The notes beneath the pieces were generated by a model. The model searched no databases. It was not told the DNA's origin and saw only the letters and a list, made by a program, of their open reading frames with translations. A stretch of DNA of 47,315 nt from Streptomyces sp. ISL-43 (lineage in GTDB: Bacteria; Actinomycetota; Actinomycetes; Streptomycetales; Streptomycetaceae), in assembly GCF_018614195.1 (NCBI RefSeq), contig NZ_JAGGOT010000039.1, positions 1 through 47,315 on the forward strand. Reading direction: 5' to 3'. The position numbers were made by a program, and so were the translations under genes. Shown here piece by piece: positions 13,601-19,952 of this stretch. How positions within the stretch are numbered: the first letter of the stretch is position 1; each line of letters starts with the position of its first letter.

Positions 13601-14649
13601 CACACCTCTCCCTGCTTGCGCAGCGAGCGCCGGTAGACCAGCGCGAAGATCATGAGCAGCAGGAGGATCAGTACGCCCCAGGTCGCCGAGCCGGCGAAGT
13701 CGCGCGGGCTCGTCACGAACGCCTCGCGGAAGGCCTGGGTCACCAGGATCTCGGTGGAGTCGCCCGGTCCGCCCCGGGTGAGCAGGAAGATCACCGGGAA
13801 CATGTTGAAGGTCCAGATGGTGGAGAGCAGGATCACCGTCATGCTGACCGCGCGCAGTCCGGGCAGGGTGATGTGGCGGAAGCGCTGCCAGGGGCCGGCC
13901 CCGTCCATCTCGGCGGCCTCGTAGAGCTCGCCGGGGATGGACTGCATCCCGCCGAGCAGGGCGACCATCATGAAGGGGACGCCGAGCCAGACGTTGACGG
14001 CGATGACCGAGAGCTTGGCCCAGGTCGGGTCGTCGAGCCACGGGACGGCGGTGATGCCGCCGCCTTCGAGGAGCTTGTTGAGGATGCCGTTGTCGCGGTT
14101 GAAGAGGAACCGCCAGGCGAAGACGGAGACGAATCCGGGCACGGCCCAGGGCAGGATGAGCGCCATCCGGTAGGCGGCGCGGCCCTTGAAGTCCCGGTTG
14201 AGCATGGTGGCGAGGGCGAGGCCGAGCGTGAAGGTGATCGACACGCAGGCGACGGTCCACAGCACCGTCCACACCAGCCGCTGCAGGAACACCGGGTCGG
14301 CGAGGACGGTGGCGTAGTTGTCGAGTCCGACGAACTGGTACGTCGCCTCGATGTGGTTGGCGCCGATCGTCCGGGCGACGTTGCGCTCGGTGGCGTCGGT
14401 CAGCGACAGGTAGATGCCGCGGACGAGCGGCCAGCCGATGATCACGCCGAGGACGAGCACCACCGGGGTGACCATGGCCCAGGCGTACCAGTGGGTGGCC
14501 AGCGCGCGCCTCAGTCCGGGGCGGTTGCCGAGTCCGGGGCGGTTCCCGCGGTCAGTCCTGCGGCTCCGGCCGCGGGCGGCGGGGTCGGCGTCAGGACCGA
14601 CCTCGCTGCCCGCGGCCTTCGCCACCGACTGGCTGGTGTGAGCAGCCAT
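13597..14649 (-). CDS. malF: Maltose/maltodextrin ABC transporter permease MalF
   Basis: 350 residues. A charged N-terminal tail of about 50 residues contains a short internal repeat, NRPGLGNRPGL. Hydrophobic helices begin at WYAWAMVTPVVLVLGVIIGWPLV. The EAA loop is clear as EAAEMDGAGPWQRFRHITLP, and a long extracellular segment (TDATERNVARTIGANHIEATYQFVGLDNY) lies between the first two helices, as usual in sugar permeases. The gene starts six bases after the malE stop and overlaps malG by GTGA, so malE, malF and malG form one translation-coupled unit. The partner permease is MalG and the binding protein MalE. Confidence 0.95.
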   Translation of the reverse strand: MAAHTSQSVAKAAGSEVGPDADPAARGRSRRTDRGNRPGLGNRPGLRRALATHWYAWAMVTPVVLVLGVIIGWPLVRGIYLSLTDATERNVARTIGANHIEATYQFVGLDNYATVLADPVFLQRLVWTVLWTVACVSITFTLGLALATMLNRDFKGRAAYRMALILPWAVPGFVSVFAWRFLFNRDNGILNKLLEGGGITAVPWLDDPTWAKLSVIAVNVWLGVPFMMVALLGGMQSIPGELYEAAEMDGAGPWQRFRHITLPGLRAVSMTVILLSTIWTFNMFPVIFLLTRGGPGDSTEILVTQAFREAFVTSPRDFAGSATWGVLILLLLMIFALVYRRSLRKQGEVW

Positions 14650-14655
14650 GGTTCG

Positions 14656-15930
14656 TTACTTCCAGCCCTTGAGGATCTTGCGGAATTCGACGCCGGCCGC
14701 CTTGGCCGCGTCCTCCGGGCTCGTCGCCCCGGTGATCGCCTTGGTGTATTCGACCTTGAGCGGCTCGAAGAGGGAGCCGTTCTCCGGGATCCAGGCGCGC
14801 TCGACGGCCTTGTCGACGGCCGGCTTGAAGAACTGGACCATCTCGCTGGCCTTGACCTCGGGCTGCTCGTAGGCGGCGGTCCGGGTCGGGAGCAGGCTCA
14901 GCTCCTTGGCGGACTGGACCTGCACCTCCTGCGAGGTCATGTAGTCGACGAAGGCCTGCGCGGCGGTGATGTTCTTGGAGCCCGCGTAGACGGCGAGGTC
15001 GTGGCCGCCCTGCGGGGCACCCGCCTTGACGGAGCCGGCCGGGACCGCGGCGATGCCGAGGTTGGCCTTGTCCTTGAACTGGTCGCCCGCGTAGCTGTCG
15101 GCCACGGCCCAGGGGCCGTTGATCATCATGGCGGCCTCGCCCGACTTGAAGGCGGTCTGCATGTTGGTCCAGCCGTCGGTGGCGTTGGTGATCGCCGCGC
15201 CGGAGGTGACCAGGTCGCGGGCGGCCTTGAAGGCCTTGACGCCCGCGGCGTTGTCGACGGTGACCGTCTTGGTCTTCGCGTCGACGAGGTCGCCGCCCTC
15301 TCCGTAGATGAGCGGGAGGAACCAGTAGGAGTCGTCGCCGCGCAGGTAGAGGCCGGCCTTGCCGGTCTTGGCCTTGATGGCGGCGGCGGCGGTCTTCAGC
15401 TCTTCCAGCGTCTTGGGGGGCTGGACGCCGGCGTCGGCGAGCATCTTCTTGTTGTAGAAGAGGCCCATCGTGTCGATGACCTGCGGGACGCCGTAGGTCT
15501 TGCCCTCGTACTTGCCGCTGGCCGCGGCCTGGGGCAGGAACTCGGCGTCGACCTTCTTGGCCGTGTCGGCCGGGACCTCGGCGAGGTAGCCGAGGGAGGC
15601 GAAGTCGGCGACCCAGCCCACGTCGGCGCGGATCACGTCGGGGGCCTCGGAGCCGCTGCTGAAGGCGTTCTTGACCTTGTTCTGGGCGTCACCGTACGGA
15701 ACGTTGACGTACTTGACGGTCACCTTGGGGTGCTTGGCGGTGAACGCCTCGGCGATCTTCTGGAACGACGCCTTCTCGGCGTCGTTCGAGGTGTCCCACC
15801 AGGTGACCGTGCCGGAAAGCTCTCCGCCGGCCTTGGTGTCGCCGCTGTCGTTCTTGCCGTCACCGCCGCAAGCCGTCGCCGCGAGCGCCAGAGTCGCGAC
15901 CAGCGCGGTGGCCGCTATGCCACGCCGCAT
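14656..15930 (-). CDS. malE: Maltose/maltodextrin-binding lipoprotein MalE
   Basis: 424 residues, family 1 extracellular solute-binding protein that captures maltose or maltodextrin outside the membrane and passes it to MalFG. The signal peptide ends in the lipobox LALAATAC with Cys21 as the lipidation site. It is followed by a flexible GGDGKNDSGDTKAGG linker and the SGTVTWWDTSNDAEKASFQKIAEAF opening typical of sugar-binding lipoproteins; later motifs are FSSGSEAPDVI and AAMMINGPWAV. ATG 15930 has CGAAGGAGTTCAT in front. It is first in a five-gene minus-strand operon and divergent from a second GH13 gene. TGCAAG-type repeats in the shared upstream region suggest induction by maltose through MalR. 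Confidence 0.95.
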   Translation of the reverse strand: MRRGIAATALVATLALAATACGGDGKNDSGDTKAGGELSGTVTWWDTSNDAEKASFQKIAEAFTAKHPKVTVKYVNVPYGDAQNKVKNAFSSGSEAPDVIRADVGWVADFASLGYLAEVPADTAKKVDAEFLPQAAASGKYEGKTYGVPQVIDTMGLFYNKKMLADAGVQPPKTLEELKTAAAAIKAKTGKAGLYLRGDDSYWFLPLIYGEGGDLVDAKTKTVTVDNAAGVKAFKAARDLVTSGAAITNATDGWTNMQTAFKSGEAAMMINGPWAVADSYAGDQFKDKANLGIAAVPAGSVKAGAPQGGHDLAVYAGSKNITAAQAFVDYMTSQEVQVQSAKELSLLPTRTAAYEQPEVKASEMVQFFKPAVDKAVERAWIPENGSLFEPLKVEYTKAITGATSPEDAAKAAGVEFRKILKGWK

Positions 15931-16150
15931 ATGAACTCCTTCGAAGATCCCGGCCGCGCCTCGCGGTCCTGAGTTGCCGAGAACGTAACAAGCCTGCAAG
16001 CCGTCCGAAAGAGCTTGCGGCAAATTTCTGCAAGAGAAGCTGATCGTTACATCCGTGTGTCCGTACGGTTGCCGCAGCTTGCTGTTAGTTCGAACCTTCT
16101 TCGACTGTCCGGGCCCGCAACCAGGGGGCATGCACTCGCGTTGACCCGAT
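15931..16150. promoter_or_regulatory. Divergent malE/GH13 promoter region with TGCAAG/CTTGC motifs
   Basis: 220 bases separate malE (minus) and the GH13 gene (plus). TGCAAG lies at 15995-16000. CTTGC at 16014-16018 and GCAAG at 16030-16034 form an inverted pair 11 bases apart, and TGCAAGAG at 16029-16036 repeats the octamer seen before amlA. These match the kind of element bound by Streptomyces MalR. I could not fix -35/-10 boxes with confidence for either gene. Confidence 0.6.
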
Positions 16151-17773
16151 ATGACCCACGAGTTGACCGCCTCCCGGCTTGCAAGCGCTTCCAGCAATGC
16201 CACCGCAAGCGGCGGCTGGTGGCGCGATGCCGTCATCTATCAGGTGTACGTGCGCTCCTTCGCCGACAGCGACGGCGACGGCTTCGGGGACCTGCGCGGG
16301 GTCCGTGAGCGCCTCCCCCACCTGGCCCGGCTGGGGGTCGACGCGGTGTGGCTGACCCCCTTCTACGTCTCCCCGCAGGCGGACGGCGGCTACGACGTCG
16401 CCGATTACCGGGCCGTCGACCCGCTCTTCGGGGACCTCTCCGACGCCGACGCCCTCGTCGACTCCGCCCACGCGCTCGGCCTGCGCGTCATCGTGGACGT
16501 GGTGCCGAACCACACCTCCGAGCAGCACCCCTGGTTCCGCGAGGCCCTGGCCGGCGTCCCCGGAGCCCGGGACCTCTACCACTTCCGCCCCGGGCGCGGC
16601 CCCGGCGGCGCCGAGCCCCCCAACGACTGGAAGTCGGTCTTCGGCGGGCCGGCCTGGAGCCGGACCCCCGACGGAGAGTGGTACCTGCACCTCTTCGCCC
16701 CCGAGCAGCCCGACCTGAACTGGGAGCACCCGGAGGTCGCGGAGGAGTTCGCCTCCGTCCTGCGGTTCTGGCTCGACCTCGGCATCGACGGCTTCCGCGT
16801 CGACGTGGCCCACGGCATGGTCAAGGCCCCGGGGCTGCCGGACATCGGCCACGGCGCGCAGGCCACGCTGATCGGCACCGAGCCGCTCCCCTTCTTCGAC
16901 CAGGACGGGGTCCACGAGATCCTCCGCTCCTGGCGGCGGCTGCTCGACTCCTACGAGGGCCCGCGCATCGGGGTCGCCGAGGCCTGGGCGCCCACCTCGG
17001 AGCGGCTGGCGCTCTACGTCCGCCCCGACGAGCTGCACCAGGCCTTCAACTTCCGCTTCCTGAACTGCCCGTGGGACCCGGCAGCGATGCGGAAGGTCAT
17101 CGACGAGTCCCTGGCCGCCACCTCCTCGGTCGGTGCTCCGACGACGTGGGTGTTGTCGAACCACGATGTGGTGCGTCATGTGACGCGGTACGGGGGTGGG
17201 GAGCGGGGTCTGGCCCGGGCGAGGGCTGCCGCTCTGCTGATGCTGGCGCTGCCCGGGTCGGCGTACGTCTACCAGGGCGAGGAGCTGGGTCTGCCGGAGG
17301 TGCTCGACCTTCCGGACTCGGTCCGCCAGGACCCGGCCTTCGCCCGGGGCGAGGGCCAGGACGGGCTGCGCGACGGCTGCCGGGTACCGATCCCGTGGTC
17401 CGGCGGCGAAGCCCCGTACGACTTCGGCGACGGCGGCAGCTGGCTGCCCCAGCCCGCCGACTGGGGCGGCCTGAGCGTGGCCGCCCAGACCGGCGACCCG
17501 CACTCCACCCTGGAGCTGTACCGCGCCGCCCTGGAACTGCGCCGCGCGCTGCCCGGCCTCGGCGCCCCCGACGCCGGGCCGCCGACCTGGCTGTCCGCGC
17601 CCAAGGACGTCCTCCTCTTCACCCGGCCCGGCTTCGCCTGCACCCTCAACACCCGGCCCGCCGTGCTCGAACTCCCCTCCCCCGGACGCCCCGTTCTCTC
17701 CAGCTCTCCGGTGGAGACGGACGGCCGTACCGTCCGGCTTCCCCCGGATTCGTGCACCTGGTGGGCTTTGTAG
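16151..17773 (+). CDS. Cytoplasmic GH13 alpha-glucosidase, malR-linked copy
   Basis: 540 residues, no signal peptide. GH13 alpha-glucosidase/oligo-glucosidase type with GGWWRDAVIYQVYVRSFADSDGDG, VVPNH, nucleophile Asp218 in GFRVDVAHG, acid/base Glu277 in IGVAEAW and Asp339 in LSNHDVVRH. Its likely role is intracellular cleavage of imported malto-oligosaccharides. ATG 16151 is the most upstream start in frame and has no recognisable ribosome binding site (CGTTGACCCGAT precedes it); the only other nearby start is TTG 16163. An operator-like dyad lies inside codons 10-14. malR starts 25 bases downstream. About residues 326-450 are nearly identical to the copy at 11082-12683, unlike the rest, which is about 70 percent identical by eye. 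Confidence 0.93.
   Translation: MTHELTASRLASASSNATASGGWWRDAVIYQVYVRSFADSDGDGFGDLRGVRERLPHLARLGVDAVWLTPFYVSPQADGGYDVADYRAVDPLFGDLSDADALVDSAHALGLRVIVDVVPNHTSEQHPWFREALAGVPGARDLYHFRPGRGPGGAEPPNDWKSVFGGPAWSRTPDGEWYLHLFAPEQPDLNWEHPEVAEEFASVLRFWLDLGIDGFRVDVAHGMVKAPGLPDIGHGAQATLIGTEPLPFFDQDGVHEILRSWRRLLDSYEGPRIGVAEAWAPTSERLALYVRPDELHQAFNFRFLNCPWDPAAMRKVIDESLAATSSVGAPTTWVLSNHDVVRHVTRYGGGERGLARARAAALLMLALPGSAYVYQGEELGLPEVLDLPDSVRQDPAFARGEGQDGLRDGCRVPIPWSGGEAPYDFGDGGSWLPQPADWGGLSVAAQTGDPHSTLELYRAALELRRALPGLGAPDAGPPTWLSAPKDVLLFTRPGFACTLNTRPAVLELPSPGRPVLSSSPVETDGRTVRLPPDSCTWWAL
16178..16190. promoter_or_regulatory. Operator-like CTTGCAAGCGCTT inside the start of the GH13 gene
   Basis: The sequence CTTGCAAGCGCTT, continuing as CCAGCAA, has the AAGCGCTT core and central CG typical of LacI/GalR-family operators, and contains the TGCAAG word seen before malE and amlA. 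It lies 27-39 bases after the GH13 ATG, within coding sequence, where a bound repressor would act as a roadblock or cover a promoter that starts close to the gene. Binding is inferred. Confidence 0.5.
17127..17499 (+). repeat. Near-identical 373-bp segment shared with 11341-11713 (copy B)
   Basis: This plus-strand segment equals the reverse complement of 11341-11713 at 371 of 373 positions. Its first half uses codons such as TTG, CGT, CAT, GGT and GCT, which are scarce in the coding sequence on both sides. The tract boundaries (just before the GAPTTW codons, and at the first two bases of a Pro codon) fall inside the open reading frame and keep it intact. Confidence 0.95.
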
Positions 17774-17784
17774 CGTGCGACCGG

Positions 17785-17790
17785 TACAGT
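17785..17790 (+). promoter_or_regulatory. -10 box TACAGT directly before malR
   Basis: TACAGT fits the actinobacterial TANNNT -10 pattern and ends eight bases before the malR GTG, with no Shine-Dalgarno sequence between them (CCAATCCC). This is the layout of a leaderless transcript, implying that malR can be transcribed independently of the upstream GH13 gene. No good -35 box is visible. Confidence 0.45.
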
Positions 17791-17798
17791 CCAATCCC

Positions 17799-18839
17799 GT
17801 GACCGCACGGCTAGCCGACATCGCAGCCCAAGCGGGGGTCAGCGAAGCCACAGTCAGCCGCGTGCTCAACGGCAAGCCCGGTGTGGCCGCAGGCACCCGT
17901 GAATCCGTGCTGGCCGCCCTCGACGTTCTCGGCTACGAACGCCCCGTACGACTGCGCCAGCGCAGCGCGGGGCTCGTCGGCCTGATAACCCCCGAGCTGG
18001 ACAACCCCATCTTCCCGGCGCTCGCCCAGGTCATCGGCCAGGCCCTGACCCGGCAGGGGTACACGCCGGTGCTGGCCACGCAGACGCCCGGCGGGTCCAC
18101 CGAGGACGAGCTGACCGAGATGCTCGTCGACCGCGGGGTCTCCGGCATCATCTTCGTCTCCGGGCTCCACGCGGACACCACGGCCGACATGGGCCGCTAC
18201 GACCAACTCCGCGGACAGGGCGTCCCGTACGTCCTCATCAACGGCTTCTCCGACAAGGTGCGGGCCCCCTTCGTCTCCCCCGACGACCGGGCCGCCATGC
18301 AGCTCGCGGTGACCCACCTGACCGCGCTCGGGCACACCCGGATCGGGCTGGCCGTCGGACCCAAGCGGTTCGTGCCGGTCCTCCGCAAGATCGAGGGCTT
18401 CCGGCTCGGCATGAAGGAGCGGCTCGGACTCGGCGAGGACGAGATCGAGGAGCTCATCCAGCACTCCCTCTACACGCTGGAGGGCGGCCAGGCCGCCGCG
18501 GCCGCGCTCATCGCGCGGGGCTGCACGGCGGTGGTGTGCGCGAGCGACATGATGGCGCTCGGTGCGATCCGGGCCGCGCGGCAGCAGGGGCTCAAGGTCC
18601 CGCAGGACGTCTCGGTCGTGGGCTTCGACGACTCCCCGCTCATAGCGTTCACGGACCCGCCGCTGACCACGATCCGCCAGCCCGTGCAGGCCATGGGCCA
18701 GGCCGCGGTGCGGACCTTGCTGGAGGAGATCGGCGGCACCCCGGCGCCGCACAGCGAGTTCGTCTTCCTGCCCGAGCTGGTGGTCCGCGGTTCGACCGCG
18801 TCCGGGCCGCAGCAGGGCAGGGGTCCCGCGCGCCCCTGA
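17799..18839 (+). CDS. malR: Maltose-responsive LacI-family repressor MalR
   Basis: 346 residues. The LacI helix-turn-helix (LADIAAQAGVSEATVSRVLNGKPG, about 5-28) and hinge region precede a sugar-binding domain with GLITPELDNPIFPALAQVIGQAL, QTPGGSTEDEL, CASDMMALGAIRAAR and FDDSPLIAFTDPPLTTIRQP. As recalled, it matches S. coelicolor MalR closely, and it occupies the expected position near malE. MalR represses malEFG and amylase genes and is relieved by maltose or maltodextrin. GTG 17799 gives the family-typical VTARLADI start; GTG 17775 is in frame but would add eight residues. It lies 25 bases after the GH13 stop and may have its own leaderless promoter. A paralogue is at 10078-11085. Confidence 0.95.
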   Translation: MTARLADIAAQAGVSEATVSRVLNGKPGVAAGTRESVLAALDVLGYERPVRLRQRSAGLVGLITPELDNPIFPALAQVIGQALTRQGYTPVLATQTPGGSTEDELTEMLVDRGVSGIIFVSGLHADTTADMGRYDQLRGQGVPYVLINGFSDKVRAPFVSPDDRAAMQLAVTHLTALGHTRIGLAVGPKRFVPVLRKIEGFRLGMKERLGLGEDEIEELIQHSLYTLEGGQAAAAALIARGCTAVVCASDMMALGAIRAARQQGLKVPQDVSVVGFDDSPLIAFTDPPLTTIRQPVQAMGQAAVRTLLEEIGGTPAPHSEFVFLPELVVRGSTASGPQQGRGPARP

Positions 18840-18984
18840 GGCCCCTGGTGCCCCTCTCGTCCCCTTGGTCCCGAAACCCTTAGGGGCGCAAGGGATCGAG
18901 TCGTCCAGGAGGCGGAGGGGCTGCGGCCAAGACCGTCCCAAGGGATGATCGAAGGCGAGAACGGATCTGGCAGACTCTCTCCCT

Positions 18985-19890
18985 ATGGGTGAAGCGAGCG
19001 TGAAGACACTGGAAACCCGGACGGACGTCTCGTCACCCACCGTGACCGAGAGCCAGGACCGCCCGGCGCCGTCCGAGCGTGCCCTGCTCTCCCGGCTACG
19101 GGCGCCCCGCCGGCCCCGGATCTGGTTCGAGGTCCTGCTGATCGCGGTCAGCTACTGGACCTACTCGCTGATCCGCAACGCCGTGCCCGAGCAGAAGGCG
19201 GCCGCCCTCGCGAACGCCGACTGGATCTGGCGGACGGAGCGGACCCTCGGCATCGCCGTGGAGGAGTCCGTCAACCACGCCGTCAATTCGGTGACGTGGC
19301 TGATCGTGGGCATGAACTACTACTACGCCACGCTCCACTTCGTCATGACCATCGGCGTCCTGGTGTGGATCTACCGTTTCCATCCGGGGCGCTACGCGGC
19401 CACGCGGCTCGTCCTCTTCGCCACCACGGGCGTGGCCCTGGTCGGCTACTACTTCTACCCGCTCGCGCCGCCCCGGCTGATGAACGGGCAGAACTTCGTC
19501 GACACCGTGCTGGTGCACCACACCTGGGGCTCCATGGCCTCGGGCAACCTCAAGCACATGTCGAACCAGTACGCGGCCATGCCCTCCATGCACATAGGGT
19601 GGTCGCTCTGGTGCGGGCTGACGATCTTCGCGGTCGCCTCCGCCCCCTGGGCCCGGATCCTGGGCCTGCTCTACCCGACCGCGACGCTGATCGTGATCGT
19701 GGCCACCGCCAACCACTTCTGGCTCGACGCCGTCGGCGGCATGCTCTGCCTGGCCTTCGGCTACGCCGTCTCCCGCACCTGGTACGGGTCCCTCCCGCAC
19801 CGGCTGCCGCGCCGGCCCGAGGAAACGGGCCGCCACCCGGTGGCGGCGGCCGTCCTGGGCATTCCGGCACTGAACCGCTTCCGGCGCTGA
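18985..19890 (+). CDS. PAP2-superfamily membrane phosphatase or inositol-phosphoceramide-synthase-like protein
   Basis: 301 residues with about six hydrophobic helices. A disordered N-terminus of roughly 45 residues precedes WFEVLLIAVSYWTYSLIRN. The PAP2 active-site motifs are seen as MPSMHIGWSLW (the SxxH motif) and ANHFWLDAVGG (the H-x3-D motif), placing it in the phosphatidic-acid-phosphatase type 2 fold, near the inositolphosphotransferase (Aur1/Ipt1) branch common in actinobacteria. It probably moves or removes a phosphate head group on a lipid at the outer membrane face; the substrate is unknown. ATG 18985 has no clear ribosome binding site. Its 145-base upstream gap holds only a weak CCCTT/AAGGG dyad. 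It converges on the amidohydrolase gene. Confidence 0.85.
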   Translation: MGEASVKTLETRTDVSSPTVTESQDRPAPSERALLSRLRAPRRPRIWFEVLLIAVSYWTYSLIRNAVPEQKAAALANADWIWRTERTLGIAVEESVNHAVNSVTWLIVGMNYYYATLHFVMTIGVLVWIYRFHPGRYAATRLVLFATTGVALVGYYFYPLAPPRLMNGQNFVDTVLVHHTWGSMASGNLKHMSNQYAAMPSMHIGWSLWCGLTIFAVASAPWARILGLLYPTATLIVIVATANHFWLDAVGGMLCLAFGYAVSRTWYGSLPHRLPRRPEETGRHPVAAAVLGIPALNRFRR

Positions 19891-19928
19891 CCCGCTTTCG
19901 GAGCCTTTTTTCGGAGCCGCCTTCGGAG

Positions 19929-19950
19929 CTCAGCCGCCTCCGGCTCTGAG
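19929..19950. terminator. Candidate bidirectional terminator between PAP2 and amidohydrolase genes
   Basis: CTCAGCCG (19929-19936) can pair with CGGCTCTGAG (19941-19950) around a four-base loop with a small bulge. It lies two bases from the amidohydrolase stop, between converging genes. Just upstream, TTCGGAGC occurs three times in 19896-19930. Confidence 0.45.
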
Positions 19951-19952
19951 CC

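Noticed and set aside
12737..15930. A malK-like ATPase gene belonging to the maltose importer
   Set aside because: No Walker A/ABC signature occurs anywhere in the locus; the importer most likely uses a shared ATPase encoded elsewhere.
13873..15972. Long plus-strand frame opposite malE and malF
   Set aside because: Antisense shadow; malE and malF have signal peptide, lipobox and EAA-loop evidence on the minus strand.
11341..17499. Insertion sequence as the source of the inverted repeat around malEFG
   Set aside because: The repeat is entirely coding sequence of GH13 genes, with no transposase, terminal inverted repeats or target duplications.
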